This document shows positions 22,520-35,163 of a stretch of DNA of 64,000 nt, in pieces. The stretch is from Berberis thunbergii. Its lineage: Eukaryota > Streptophyta > Magnoliopsida > Ranunculales > Berberidaceae. The notes beneath the pieces were generated by a model. That model was not told the DNA's origin, did no database searches, and worked only from the letters and a program-made list of their open reading frames with translations. Positions within the stretch are counted from its first letter, which is position 1. The number at the start of each line of letters is the position of its first letter. Made by a program: the position numbers and the translations under genes. The stretch spans positions 1-64,000 of the forward strand of contig QNQO01001855.1 of assembly GCA_003290165.1 (NCBI GenBank), read 5' to 3'.

Positions 22520-22632
22520 CAGACGATGAGATGGTAGCTAAGGCTGCAAGTGAAATTAGAAATGGGACTGACCTGAACTCTTGTGACCAAGAGAAACTTA
22601 ACGATAAAGAGATAGAAAAAAAAATCAAATAA
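22520..22632 (+). other. Short charged exon-like ORF, source unknown
   Basis: An open segment encoding DDEMVAKAASEIRNGTDL, then a Lys/Glu-rich tail and a stop at about 22630, between the eL24 and TGA9-like fragments. I do not recognise the gene. Confidence 0.3.
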
Positions 22633-23150
22633 GTTCCCGCCTTCATCTCCTTGGGAAAAAACTTTCTTCAGTTCTTTGTGGACTTAGGTCTCAGAAAAAG
22701 CTACTGCTAGAAAAGGTGCATATTTTGATCCCTTTTCTTACTATTAGATTGAGGATTATTGCATTTTATGTTGTAGTTTTATGTGAATAATGTTACTGTT
22801 GCATCTGATTATTGTTGGTTTTATGGCTTTTCATTAAAAGAGATATCAAAAGTTTGCATAAGTGGTGTTGTTGTGGTATGTTGTATGTAGTAAATACTAT
22901 ATGATCTTTTGCTTCTTTGCTTATCTCTATCATCAGTGGGGTTTTATGGCTTTTCATTAAAAGAGGGTGATACTCTTCTGAGGTTTCCCACCAAAAAACT
23001 AAAGGTACAAAACCCACTTTGGGGTGGAAACATTGATGTTGTTTTTGAGTTTTCTTCTTCACTCATTCATGTAATTGTGTATATCTTTTCACTCAACTTT
23101 GTTTCTTGTCGAGTGGATGGTTTTTTGTGTTTAGAAGAAGTGATTATTGC

Positions 23151-23456
23151 ATGGAAGGTCATAGAGTTGGAATGACTACTGATCTATCAGATTCAAGTCA
23201 TCACCACAACATACCACCACCATATGCTACTATGTTACACGGACTCACCACCAACAATTTCATGTAATGAAATTTTTCTCTATTTGTGTTAATGTCTTTG
23301 ATTAATTCACTTGATTGAGATCATATCTTTAATGGGTTTTGGTTATTTTTTAAATCAGTCATCAACAAGGATGTGCAGCTTTTGATTTTAGGGAGCTAGA
23401 AGAGGCAATTGTGCTACAAGGAGTTAAGTTTGGAAATGATGAATACAAGAAAAGTG
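23151..23456 (+). pseudogene. Captured N-terminal exons of a TGA9/TGA10-like bZIP factor
   Basis: Exon 1 (23151-23263) starts at an ATG and encodes a His/Pro-rich leader (MEGHRVGM.., IPPPYATMLHGL). Exon 2 (23359-23456) encodes AAFDFRELEEAIVLQGVKFG, the conserved N-terminal motif (FDFGELEEAIVLQGVK) of TGA9/TGA10-type bZIP proteins. The exon junction keeps the frame (F-I-H). bZIP and DOG1 domains are absent. Confidence 0.75.
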
Positions 23457-24845
23457 GTAAGCTCTATCTATCCTTTCTCCTTTTCTGACTTCTTTTCTTA
23501 TACAACCAATTCCCAAAATATGACAGAGAGTGAAGTAACAAGAAGTTTGAAAATTTTATAGACAAGCTTTTCAAAGTGAGTTTGCCATTTTGAGGACTAC
23601 AATCATAATCATATAGGGAAGCTTGAATGGTGTGAGATATCAAACATGGAAATATTGTCCTATCATCACAACTATTACTTATTACCGACTCTTTAACTAC
23701 ACAAAAGGGAATATATCTGTCGTAAAATATAAAACTTTGAGCATCTAGAAAGGTAAGATTAGTATGTTTCTGAAATTTGGACTTCTTTTATCCTAAAAAT
23801 TGATCCAATGGAAGACTAACGTTATAAGGTAAAAGAAAAATCTAGAGAAAAGGATTACTTTGGCCTGAAATTGGAGTATCGAACTAATTTTAGTTGTTTT
23901 CTAGGTAGCACTTAAAGGGTTACCATTTAACTTTTAGTCTAAAATAGAATAAACTTGGACTAAACAATTGGAGAGAATTATAATCGGTCAAAACTTCTCA
24001 ATCCAAGATTTAGACTGCTGCTGGAGTGGCTTAAGTTCAAAGCTCCATTTTGCATTGGAGATGTTGTACAAGGTAAAAGTCAGATCTCTACCACCATACC
24101 CCACATTTGTCGCTCCCATTTCATTGCAGATAGTATCTACGCGTTTTTTTTTCTTATTATTCTTCTATATTTACCCTTTCTGGTGGACGGGGGTTCATTT
24201 AACAATCTGATGACGTTTCTGAACAGGAATGCGAGGCTGAGGCTTAAGCTTCAGTGTACAGATGATTCTGCAATTTGAATTTGCATCTGATCTTCATAAA
24301 CAGAAAATGTAAAGAAAGAAAAAGAAAGTGTTCTGAGAATTTATAGATGTTCTATTGGTTCATAAATCACATTCATGTTGATGCTTTCTTTCACCCATTG
24401 GACAAGCAAAAATATCTATATTATCTTCACTCTACAACTAATTACCACCAGCACTAATAATGAGTACCATATTGTAATGTCCTACACAATGCCTGTTATA
24501 TGAGTGGAACAAAAACTGTTTGCAGTGTGCTGCTTCATTAGCACTGCATCTCTCTTTGACAGTAGCGTATTGGGTCCTTTTCTCTCTCGTTATTGATATA
24601 TTTTGATGTGACAGGTATCTAGATTTCTTCATTCATGATATAAAAATTCTTCCATAAGATGTTTTAATCTACAATAAGGGTTAAACTTCAGTCACCATCA
24701 CTTATGGCATCTGCAGCTCTATGATGAATTGATAGAGACAGTGAAACAAAATATAGATGATGCATATTGTTGTTCCTACTGTTCTTAATTTATTCAAATA
24801 ATAAATTTTGCTTCACTTGGAAAATAATATTTTGATGTTATTGGT

Positions 24846-24956
24846 TTTTGCAGGAAAAATGTCTTCCAACTTTAAGAAATCTTGTTTCTCATATCAATGA
24901 CACTTTCAGTCACAACTTCAAAGAGATGGTTGTTGCAGAGCAAACTTCTTCAAGGT
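24846..24956 (+). pseudogene. SMC5: Captured SMC5 fragment
   Basis: One exon after a GCAG acceptor encodes CLPTLRNLVSHINDTFSHNF, then KEMVVAEQ. This matches the segment WLPTLRNLV-x-INETFSRNFQEMAVAG just before the C-terminal ATPase half of plant SMC5, a structural-maintenance protein in DNA repair. Only this exon is recognisable. Confidence 0.65.
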
Positions 24957-25801
24957 AGAAATTATAAGTCAAGTAATAAGAACACCAAAACTTTCTTGTT
25001 TGGTTTTTACTTCTAAGCATCTAATTGCAATGCATGAGTTTCATGTATGAAGTAATATCTTAGAATGTCTGATAAAATAGGGAACTTTCCATTTCATCTG
25101 GTTGTAGTAACTGTTGTCCTTCCTTTGTTGCCTAGTGAAATAAAATTTTCTTGTCTGCCTATAAAAAAGAGAGTAGGTTGAATTATGCAGCAGAAGTCAT
25201 ATTATGTGACAAGGTTAAAATTAATTAACCATCTAGGAGAAAGAGTTACCTTCAGAAGTACCATATAAATGTACATATGAGCAGTTTTTAGTGACTAGGT
25301 GCATATTGGGTGATTTGCTGAAGCAAAGTTTCAGCTAAGCTTGAGTATTCAGTCCACGACAATTACAGCAAAAGAGTTTCGAGCTCTCCGCCTAAGGCCC
25401 ATGTGATCTGAATTCTCAATCACAAACGAAGAGAACAGGGCAGTGGCATTAGTCTAAAATATTGAGTGTTTACTAACACTATGGTGTTGTGCATAGGTTA
25501 TCTGTTGCCTAAAATATCTGAGTGTAGAAACACCAACAGTATAGTTTCAGCCAACTTCAAGAGTAGTTTCTTTTCCTATTTTGACCATTTCTTTTCTTTG
25601 GGTCTTTTTTTTTTTTGTTTTTGTTTATTATACAAGCATAATAATATATAGCTTGAACTTATCTCTCAACTTTTTTTCATTTTTCTTCTCATTGTGCTCT
25701 TATCTCCAAAACACTCATTTCATGTTTTTCTATCAAAATCAGTATAATACCCATTAGGTGCTTTTTCATGAATGATTCTTGGATTCCCATTTTTAATGCA
25801 G

Positions 25802-25855
25802 GGTCTTGCAAAATCCATAGCATGGGATGGTGAAGGAGCAGCATGCTTGATTGAG
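25802..25855 (+). pseudogene. Captured ArgJ exon fragment (glutamate N-acetyltransferase)
   Basis: A 54-bp exon with AG/GT borders encodes [17 protein letters not shown]. This matches the conserved ARDGEGATCLIEV segment of ArgJ (plastid arginine biosynthesis). Too short for certainty about the exact paralogue. Confidence 0.6.
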
Positions 25856-26728
25856 GTTTTGTATTACCAAGACAGTTCTTAAACACAAAGCATGTTTTTT
25901 ATACACTTTGTTGTGTTGAATGTTTTTTTATTTTGCCCCTTCAATATTATATCTTGAGTTTTGCATTGCATTTGCCATGATGACTAGTCATTAGCTAACA
26001 AAATAAATAGACAGGCAACTTATTGCACGAATTGATTTGGTTATTTTCATCTATCTATTTTTGAGAATTTTGGTTCTTTTCATCTATCTTGTGTTGGTCG
26101 AACCAGAAAAAGTATGAAGTATAATGGAGGAATGCTTAGGCTCCATGTTTTGACATACTTTGGTAGTAAATGCTTAGAATATAATGCAAAAGAATAGGTA
26201 GTTATTAACATTGTGGAATTATAGAAGGTGAGTATAGGAAGAAGAATATTATAAGAAGAATTTTCAGTTGTTACAAGGGTATGATTAATTTTTAGTTGCA
26301 AAGCACTAGATTATTATAGGAAGAAGAATATTATAGGTTGGATTTGGGATGCTTTTTCAGTATATGAAACAGAGATGTATACCCTATTTTTTGCTGCAAC
26401 AAAAAATAAAGAATGCTCTGGTTTCGAGCTTTGTTTTGATGAGTGTTTGGAGTTTTCTTTGAGGCGTTTGGTGGTCTCTTGGTTGTGGTTTGTAATGACA
26501 GAGTTAGGATGCAGTAAGGACCTATTTTCCTAATAAGATTTGCTAGAATATAATTCAGGGATTTACACAACACGTCACTTACGGGGCAGATACAAAACTT
26601 GGGTAGCTTGCAGGAACTGGAGAAATTGTAATATTTCCTATCTCATTCATGTTATAGTCTATTGCTACACTGTTTATTAGTAACTAAACTATCATTGTAG
26701 GAATGACAACATCTGCTAAATATTGCAG

Positions 26729-26798
26729 GAACTTGAGTTTCAATCAACTAACGCCAGTTGGATATGATATCTCCACTTTGGCTAGCCTCCAATATCTG
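26729..26798 (+). pseudogene. Leucine-rich-repeat exon fragment
   Basis: A short exon (AG acceptor, GTAAG donor) encodes NLSFNQLTPV..ISTLASLQYL, one plant-type LRR unit (LNLSxNxLxG..L..L..L). The source gene cannot be told from one repeat. Confidence 0.5.
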
Positions 26799-26880
26799 TA
26801 AGTTGCAAAGTAGGGATCACTCAAAATTATATTCTAAGCATCATAACAGTTAATACTTTGTGAATGGGCTGTGATAATAG

Positions 26881-27246
26881 GGCTCCTGAATATCAAGTCC
26901 AAGATTGGTGGTGATGGTGGTACTGGAGGAGGAGTGGTGGTGCAAACAGTAGCGATGACATGCCAATATTGCGGGAACCAAGCAAAGAAGGATTGTACTC
27001 ATAGGAGATGTAGGACTTGTTGCAAGAGCCGTGGGTTTGATTGTGCTACTCACGTGAAAAGCACGTGGGTCCATGCGGCTCGGCGTCGTGAACATCAGCT
27101 ATGTACTACCACCACTGCTGCTGCTGGTTCTTCTGGGTCTTCTTCAGCTGTCAAGAAACCTAAACTGTCTCAGACTACGAATTCACATACTTCAACTTCT
27201 AATACTACTCCCCCTAGAAGCTTAGATACTAGCTCTAGCCACCAAG
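26881..27246 (+). pseudogene. Captured SHI/STY (SRS) family zinc-finger exon
   Basis: An open exon ending at a GTATGT donor encodes the RING-like finger [20 protein letters not shown], then [20 protein letters not shown], the defining C-C-C-x-H-C-C-C-H signature of SHORT INTERNODES-related transcription factors. A Thr/Ser-rich tail follows. The IGGH dimerisation domain (second exon) is absent. It is uninterrupted, so it may still be translatable if spliced. Confidence 0.88.
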
Positions 27247-28033
27247 GTATGTTAAGATTCTTCTCTAGCTCTTTATTGGTTGTGATTTCATAGATCAAAA
27301 CACTTCAACTGGTGTTTTTTTATTTTTTATTTGTGATTTTATCAAATTCTAAAAAAAATTCATATAAGCTAAAAATTATGTTTAAATAGAGATCATATAA
27401 GCTAGTTTGAATCTATTCTTTATTTTATTTTTTTGTACTTATAGTGTAAACATATTTTCTTTTGTTATGTTTAAATAGAGATCATATAAGCGAGTTTTCT
27501 TTTGTTATGTTTAAGCATAACCATGAACAGATGAAGACGAGCAGCTGCATGTCATAACCATTCTCTAACATGTTGCCCTTACACTTTGTGCTACTTGTGG
27601 TTGGTTGAATTAATATGTTAATTGGGTTTCTTTGGTTTTGTTTTGTTGCTCAGCTGGGAGATGATGTTGCTCAGCTGATCAGAGATTAGCATGCGGAGAG
27701 TGTGTTTTCGAGGGTGGGTTTGCTTCAAAACTTCTGACTTATGTGTTGGTTTATTGATTTTTTATTTGTGATTGTGGTATTTTATTGTATGGGTTTTTAT
27801 TTGTGATTGTTGCATTGACTGGATCAGTTTGAGTCTTTTATTGTTTAAATGGTTTTCATAATCTGATCCATATTGTGAATTGTTGAGGGACTTGCCCAAT
27901 GATGTTAATGAAGCAGTGTTGACATTGATGATTTTTGTGAGAAGGTAAAACAACAGATATCTTCATCTTGCCTGCATTTGTGCATGATTTCTCCTTTGGT
28001 CTTGTTCTCACTTTAGCTTGATTATTGTCTCAG

Positions 28034-28318
28034 GCACAACTTGTTAACTACATCCAGTATAGAGCTCTGCTGGAGGGATGGACTTCTCGTATGTGGACAA
28101 AATATATGGGCGTTCTAATATGGAAGACTCAAAATCCTTGGACTGGTCTTAGAAGTCAGTTTTATGATCATCTCCATGACCAAACAGCGGGATTCCATGG
28201 CTGCCGCTCTGCAGCAAAACCAATTCATGTCCAACTGAATCTGGCAACATATTTCGCATGGATGTGCTCATGGCTATTGCTTGGTTATTCTATCTCATAT
28301 GGTTGTGTCCATTTAAAG
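28034..28318 (+). pseudogene. Captured endo-beta-mannosidase (GH2) fragment
   Basis: After a TCAG acceptor the exon encodes [20 protein letters not shown], then [20 protein letters not shown] and [18 protein letters not shown]. This is the conserved block near the active site of plant mannosylglycoprotein endo-beta-mannosidase, an N-glycan-degrading enzyme. Similarity stops at about 28252; a GT donor follows at 28319. Confidence 0.8.
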
Positions 28319-28427
28319 GTAATATTTTATTGAGCACAAATCAGTTACTGTTTCTCTTGTGGCCTGTGGGGAGTTAAAAGCTGAAACTTTATAACTTATA
28401 AAAGTGGTTTCTATATTTGCTTGTCAA

Positions 28428-28505
28428 GAGATAATGATGGAGGTCACTAGATAGGAGAAGGAGGCTAGAATTGTCCCAAATGCCGATGTAGATTCTTACA
28501 TAAAG
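28428..28505 (+). pseudogene. Captured ABCG (PDR-type) transporter fragment
   Basis: A short exon ending at a GTATG donor encodes EIMMEVTR, a stop, then EKEARIVPNADVDSYIK. This matches the segment E-x-SRREKEAGIxPDPDVDxYMK found between the N-terminus and first nucleotide-binding domain of plant PDR transporters. Arg-to-stop (TAG) interrupts it. Confidence 0.6.
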
Positions 28506-28685
28506 GTATGTTTAGCAACTCTTTTCTTTGTTTCCTCCATGGCGAGGAAATATTTGATTTGATGCACTATTATTGTTTCAACTGTTAGTAGCATATAGTA
28601 CGATATAGGTAGCTAATGAACACATTAATACAGAAGTTCTAAAACAGTGATTGGTGGATCGTGGTATATGTCTTTACGATAAAGG

Positions 28686-29251
28686 GTGGAAAAGCAGTGA
28701 TTGGTGGATCGTGGTATATGTCTTTTGAACTTGTGGCAACAATGAAAATTAACAATTTTGATGTTGCTATCAGTTTCCCAGAACAATAGTGTTGTAAGTT
28801 CCACAACCTACTTTTAAGCCCCTCTCTTGATTAAATTTGATTATTCTTCGTAGCTAGTCTTTATAATTATAAAGTTTAAAAGGGTTTGCATGCATTGGTA
28901 TTTGTTGAAGTCCATAAAATCGGAGATATGGACTCTCCTTCATGAGTCATTGTTTCAATCTCTCCAATATGACTTGTATCTGGCGCAAAGACTTCTTTAG
29001 TTTCGAAATCAGGTCACAATTATTATACTCGAGTAAAAACTATAAACAAACTAGATTCTTTCTTTCAGGCAATCTTTGTTCTACAATTTGAAAAAAGATA
29101 AAATGTTTCTGAGATAGAAATTTCTTTCGCAGTCTATCAGCTTTTCACCATTAGTGTATCTGCTTTTTACGAGGGGCATTATGCTAATAAAAGAGTGAAA
29201 TTTTATAAAGGACTAATTGTTGTTCGGTTGAATTCTAATGAAAATGGAGAG
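28686..29251 (+). pseudogene. Captured monodehydroascorbate reductase fragment (two exons)
   Basis: 28686-28787 encodes KAVIGGSWYMSFELVATMKI, then NNFDVAISFPE, matching the second dinucleotide-binding segment (AVVIGGGYIGLE..INNLDVTMVYPE) of MDHAR, with the central glycines replaced. 29141-29251 (AG acceptor, GT donor) encodes SAFYEGHYANKRVKFYKG, matching FYEGYYANKGVKIIKG. A 30-bp part of the first exon is also repeated just upstream (28644-28676). MDHAR recycles ascorbate; this fragment is not functional. Confidence 0.75.
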
Positions 29252-30160
29252 GTAACTTTCTACATATTTCATTTGATAGTTTTAAGATTTTATTAGGGGA
29301 GTTCAACAACAGGAGGTGAGGAGGAGAGTACTGACTCAGGAGGTTAAAATTTATTATTCAGAAAATGAAGTTTGTGCTTTGCTTGAGAGGTTAATTTCAT
29401 CCATCGGATTTTTAAATAATAAGTTTTCTGAAGATAGAACAAAAGATAGAACATGAAACATGCTTGTTTTTATTATTTGTAAACAACTAATGAATGCAAT
29501 TTAAGGACTGAAGGATAAACATGATGTCAGAAAGTACGAATTACAATTCAAGATATCAAATTATGATTTGTATCGTTTAAATGAGGTACTTCATAAACAC
29601 TGAACATGCTTGGTTGAATAATGTGACTGACTTATGTTAGCAATCGAGCCATCATCACTGTACTTATGTTAGCAAGATCTCAGGTTCCATTAAAAGCATG
29701 AAATAAATATTATAATTCTTACAATGCATGTAAACTTTTTTTTTATCATGGTTATATTTTAATCTGTTTTTGTTTATGGTTTGTAGGGGCTGTTCAAAGC
29801 ATGAAATAAATATTATAATTTTTTGTTAATACAATGCCGCGAGTATGCGTCGAGATTCCTACATGCATTTCAGTATACATAATGTTTGTGCTGCAATGCA
29901 GTATAATGCATGTATTACTCCATCATATTATATATAGAAAAATTGGCTTTAAAGCAACATTTTTATATATAACAACTGTAAAACATCATAAAATAATATA
30001 AGTAATTTAACTAAACACAATTTCATATTATCACCCTCATCTCTTTTGTGCATGAATGGAATGCAAACTGCTAACACAAGTGATGTTACTAACGGGAGCA
30101 TGTTGCTATATGTTGCAGAGTGCTATGTTGTTACATGTAATGTTGTTTAGGAAGGATTTC

Positions 30161-30368
30161 TGTTAGATTAGTTGTCAATAAATGTAGTACTATAAATAAG
30201 AGAGCATAAGAGAGAAAAAGGGATTCATTTGATTTGTAAGAAAATTGTACACTTGAGCATTTGCTCTACAGGAGATTAGCTATCTCGAATTAGCTTTCTT
30301 ATTGAATACAATCCATTCCATTTACTGTCATCAATCCAGAATTACAATTACAAGTTCTTCAGTCTGTA
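30161..30368 (+). repeat. Solo LTR inside CACTA-2
   Basis: 208 bp beginning TGTTAGATTAG and ending TCTGTA, flanked by the 5-bp repeat ATTTC (30156-30160, 30369-30373). It has a TATA box (CTATAAATAAG at about 30191) and an LTR-like layout. The last dinucleotide is TA rather than CA, so the end carries a mutation or my boundary is off by a little. Confidence 0.6.
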
Positions 30369-30770
30369 ATTTCTTTTCATTGCCTGTATTGCATCACTGT
30401 TAGTAGAACTGCATTGGCTTAACACCGTGACCAAAAAATAAATATATAAAAAAAAATTTGCCACGGCTTAAAACCGTTGCTAAAACTATTGCAACGGCTT
30501 AAAACCGTGGCCATAACTTGCAACGGTTTTAAGCCGTGCCTACTCCTGGCCACGGCTTAGAACCATGGCTAAGATTTTTGCAACGGTTTATAACCGTGGC
30601 TAAATCATCAACCATCCTCGAGATAAAACTATTGTTAATATTTTTACCACGGTTTTTAGCCGTTACTGGGGATTTAGCGACGCCTCTACAGCCCACAGCT
30701 CTAAGCCGTGACAATGGGTTACCCCCACGGGTTAAAACCGTTGCTAATGGGTATTTTTGGTGTAGTGTTC

Positions 30771-32790
30771 TCTACATGTCGCAATACTCCATACGTGTTT
30801 CATGTTAGTAGCTTCATTCCCAATTTTGATATCTCTGATGCTTAGTCCCCCTTCCTTATACGGATAGCACACATTGTCCCAGCTTACTAGCGGTTTTTTT
30901 ACTGCAGCATCACCACCTGACCAAAGGAAACTTCTTAGGATGGCATTGATACAAGCAAGCATTTGCATAGGAAGGCTGTAACATGAGGTCCATTAGGCAT
31001 GCATGCTTGCAAGGACAGACTTGATCAAAACAAGTTGCCCCGCATATGTGAGGAATCAGTTCTTCCAAAAGTTAATCTTCTTTTTGATTTTCTCAATAAT
31101 AGGTAAGCATTGACTGTGGGACAGATAGGACGAGGTCATTGGTAAGCCTAGATACCTTACTGGAAGCTTTCCCACAAAGTATTGAAGTTGCTCCAGGATG
31201 CTGGATTGCTCTTCAGTTAAAACACCTGCCAAGAACACTTGACTTTTTTCGCAATTCACTGCTAGGCCAGTACATGCTTTAAAGTTTGTTAAGACATCCA
31301 GGAGAGCTTTTGCTGAGTGTCGATCACCATGGAAGAATGCTATCAAATCGTCTGCGAAGCAGAGGTGCGTGATGATGGGATCCTTACATCTATGATGAAG
31401 CTGATAGTGACCCTCCTGCACCTGTTTATGGAGTTGCAAATGGAGAATTTCCATAACTAAGACAAAAAGATATGGTGACATGGGGCAGCCTTGCCTGATG
31501 CCTCTTGTAGCTTTAATGTCCGTTCAAACTAATGGAGAATTTAGGAGTCGAGATGCATTCGTTGATCCATTCAACGAACGGGGCAGGAATATTAACCTTC
31601 CGTAAAATATGCAGAATAGCCTCCCAGCTAATCATGTCATAGGCTTTTTTAAGTCAATCTTAGCAGAACACCGCGGTGGTCCTTTGTCACGGTGATAGTT
31701 GCGGACAAGTTCATGGGCAAGCATGATATTGTCCTGAATATGGCATCCTTGAATGAAGGCTGATTGAGATTCACTGACCACTAGCTTTACAACATCCTTC
31801 ATCCTATTTGTTAGAATTTTGTAATGCACTTGTAAATGACATTACAGCACGCAATTGGGCGATATTCACTGAAATGAGAAGCATTAGTAACTTTAGGGAT
31901 TAAGGCAACGTTAGTCGCATTTACCTCACCTAGTAACCTAGTAGTCCTGAAGAAGTTCATAATAGCCTTAATGAAGTCATCTCCCACTATGCGCCAAGTG
32001 ACTTTGAAGAATGAAGAAGGAAAACCATCTGGTCCTGGAGCCTTGTTGGAGTCAATCTCTGCAAGTGTCTCAATAATTTCATTGCTGGTAACCGGCCTAG
32101 TCATGGTCGCACCCATTTCATCTGTGATGCTTTCAAAGTCCAGGCTATTCAGGGTGGAAGGATCGTATGCAGACTCTTGATCAGAAGCAAAGATGGTGCC
32201 GAAATATTGAATGCATTCTGATTCAATAGCGGTTGGGTCCTCTAATTTCTCTCCCTGACTATTGTAGATACTGTTTATCTTGTTTTGAGTTCTACTTTCA
32301 CGGATAAGTCCATGGAAATAGGTCGTATTTTGATCACCCACTGCGAAGAGCTTAGACCTAGAGCACTGCTTAATTTTAGACTCTTCATTTCGTGCAGCCC
32401 TAGCAAACTCTCGGACGACATTCCTTTCCTCTTGAAACAGCGGATCGGGGACTGAATAATGCTGGGTATTGGCATGTATATTGGTTAACACAGCGCCTTG
32501 TGTGAATTGCTGGGTCTGGAAGGGGCCCTGAATAGCCTGTTGTGCATGGGACATCCTAGCTCGAGCGTGCTCCACAGCTGTGCTAGCTTTATAGAAACCC
32601 GCCTTCCTCCAGGTGGTGAGGTGATACTTGACATTTTTCAGTTTGGTAACTAACTTGAACATTGGATTGCCACGTAGTTTAATCTTCCAAGCTTCCTCAA
32701 CTACTTTATAGAAATCGTTTTCGTGAACCCAGTAGTTAAAAAATTTGAACGGGATGGGGCCTCTGGTCGCATTGTCATATAGAGTTATAG
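30771..32790 (-). pseudogene. LINE ORF2 reverse transcriptase region
   Basis: Continues from the endonuclease after a one-base deletion near 32792-32796. 32662-31811 holds the RT N-terminal blocks (EIDSNKAPGPDGFPSSFFK; NVALIPKV; YRPIACCNVIYK). 31829-31632 has SAFIQGCHIQDNIMLAHELV. 31481-31056 has the FADD active site (about 31347-31358) and the thumb. 30968-30771 has SFLWSGG..KPLVSWDNVC..GGLSIRDI. Frameshifts separate the blocks. CACTA-2 interrupts just after the last one. Confidence 0.88.
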
Positions 32791-33471
32791 TCAGGGAGTG
32801 TGATCGGATATTCCAGTATTGAGGAATTCTTCTTCAGTATCAGGAAGATGTTGCAACCAGTCTATATTGACTAAGACTCTATCAATTTTAGATGAAACAC
32901 GTTCAGGCCCTTGCTGGTTATTGCTCCATAGAGCCTGCTTGCGGCAGTCATAGAGCCCTGCTTGCGTAACACAGTTCAGGAAGTCAAGGGCTCTTCCAGG
33001 TTGAGTTTCCGCCTTGCCCATGCGTTCCTCAGCTTGTAATATTGCATTGAAGCCCCCTAGCAACACCCACGGACCTGAATTCAACCTTGAGAGGTCAATC
33101 AAGGCCTGCCATAATTGTCGCCTCACGGTGTATTGGCTGCTTACATAGAGGAAAGTGAGTGTGCATTGAACCCCAGTGTTCCAGTGAGCATGTACTGTAA
33201 CTGCTTGGGCAGTTGTGGAGATGACATTGATTATTACCATGCTAGGATTCCAAGCAACCCACACTCGCCCTCCGGGATCCATAGTTCCATTATCAGTCCA
33301 CTTCCAATCCCTCAAGAGATTGCGCTGCAGACTGACTTTCTTGGCTTCCTTAACCTTTGTTTCGACTAACCCAACAATGTGTAGTTTCTCCTTTTTTACA
33401 AATTTTTGGACTTCCTGCTACTTGAGAGGGTCATTAAGCCCTCGAACATTCCAACAGCCGGCTTTAATCAT
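32791..33471 (-). pseudogene. LINE ORF2 start and AP endonuclease domain
   Basis: ORF2 probably starts at the ATG at 33469-33471: MIKAGCWNVRGLNDPLK, then an in-frame TAG, then QEVQKFVKKEKLHIVGLVET. The endonuclease-like domain follows (GGRVWVAWNPSMV; GPWVLLGGFNAIL; SSKIDRVLVN; ISDHTP, the last with the conserved Asp-His pair). The frame is lost after ISDHTP. It would nick target DNA for priming in an intact element. Confidence 0.85.
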
Positions 33472-35033
33472 CAGTAACTAGAGCGTTGGAGAGTTGCTTG
33501 ACCCCCGAATTGGCCTCACGGCCTATATGTACCTCACGGCCTGTATGTTTACTGTCTCCATTAGTAATCGTTTTCATCTTATTGGAAAGCGCCTTCATGG
33601 TTGGAGAAAGGCTTTGATTAGGACTAGCTGGATTTCCTTGGTCTGGCCTGGATAATGCTAGTAAGTCTGATTCGTTGTGCAAAGAGGGATATGATCCTTG
33701 ATTCCCTCCTATCGGTACAATTGCACTCACTATCGATGTGCTAGGAATGATGGCTACTGGGTTTAATGGCATGACTGATTCCAGGTGTTACAATTGAGTG
33801 TTGGGTCTGGTGGCTAGGAGCCACAGGTCGGGCGTCGTTTCCTTCCATGGATGCAGTAGTTGCCCTACAATGCACTGCTGCTCGTGCACTGTTAGGTATG
33901 TGCTTACAGGCAGTACTAGGCTCTACTACCTTAGTATTGCGCGAGACCCCTTCGATGGAATTGTTTCCGGGTTTAAAAGTATGTCTCCCTTTGGCTATAG
34001 TCCATTCGTCTTCATTGTCATTCTGAACCCTACCCGTGGGTTGCCAGACTTTGTGCGTGGGCTTTCTACCTGTTACTTCCTTACTGCAATGTTGGCTTGA
34101 ATGGCCAAACACTTTTTAGGTATTGCATCTGACTGGGATCCATGCATACTCCACTTCAACCATCCTTATTTTTGCATCATCGATCATGACTGGGATCTCT
34201 TTAGGGAATGCACTGGTGACTTCTACCTCTACACAAACCCTCGCGTAAGCCATCCTGGTACCCTCTTCAGTGGCCTTGTCTAACATGATAGGGACATCAA
34301 TGGCACTAACTATTCTCTGGATGCCTTCTGGGTTCCACAAGAACAATGGTATTCTTTTCAGAGTCACCCAAATTGGGACGCAGGTTAGCATATCAGCTTC
34401 CTCATCCAGTGTTGGAGTCCAGTTTCTAATGATAAACAGGTGGCTGGCAATATTCACAGAACCTGTCTCTAGGGCCTTATTGCGATCTGACTCGTGCTTA
34501 AATCTGAACACAAAGTTTTTATCACCATGTAAACTAATGTCAAAATTCTTGGTACTCCACAATCTACCCAGGGAGTCCTTCACAAAACTGAATCTAAGCT
34601 GCTTCCCTACAAATCTGCCAATGAGGAGGCGTTCACATTCAGCAATCCTGGTTGCAAAGTCTGTGGTCTGGATCTTAACCACTCTCTTCCCATCAACCAT
34701 GGATGGCAGCTCATATTTGAGTTTCGTGGATCCTGCATAGCGGCCATGCATAAGCCTGGATGCCCAAGTGCTGGCATGATCCAGCAATGCTGGTGGTGTC
34801 GTGACTAGAGAATCAGCCTCTACATCTATCGTGTTGTCCTTGTCAAGGTCTGGTGGTAGGGTAGCACCTCGTTCTATAGTCAATGTAGGTAGAGTCGCAG
34901 AAGGAACTATCGTGACTCCTGTGACTACGTCAGGGTCTGTACCTAGGTTTTGTTCCTCTCCCATCTTGGTGTTAGGATCGCCTCCACAATGGGCGATGGA
35001 GGATCCTTCAGCGTCAAGATCCTTGTTCAGCAT
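33464..35033 (-). pseudogene. LINE ORF1 (DUF4283, CCHC knuckle), interrupted
   Basis: Starts at 35033. Residues about 90-300 are the DUF4283/RNA-binding region (LIGRFVGKQLRFSFVKDSLG; FVFRFKHESDRNKALE; WVTLKRIPLFLWN). The zinc knuckle is RCNT-stop-KVFGHSSQHC, so the in-frame stop at 34116-34118 falls where the second Cys of the CCHC motif should be. The frame then runs on to 33741, shifts, and ends at 33464. It would encode the nucleic-acid-binding chaperone of the LINE. Confidence 0.85.
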
Positions 35034-35163
35034 TGCGCAAGGATCAGTGAGTGCACATCGGCCAATAAATCTAGATCTTCATCTCCAAACCCTTATCTTT
35101 GAGCTTTTGGATTTGAGATTTGTTGTTGGTAGATTTATTTAAGTACCAAATACTACTAACGTA

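Noticed and set aside
34801..35142. Plus-strand ORF opposite LINE ORF1
   Set aside because: Shadow of the minus-strand ORF1, which carries the conserved DUF4283 pattern.
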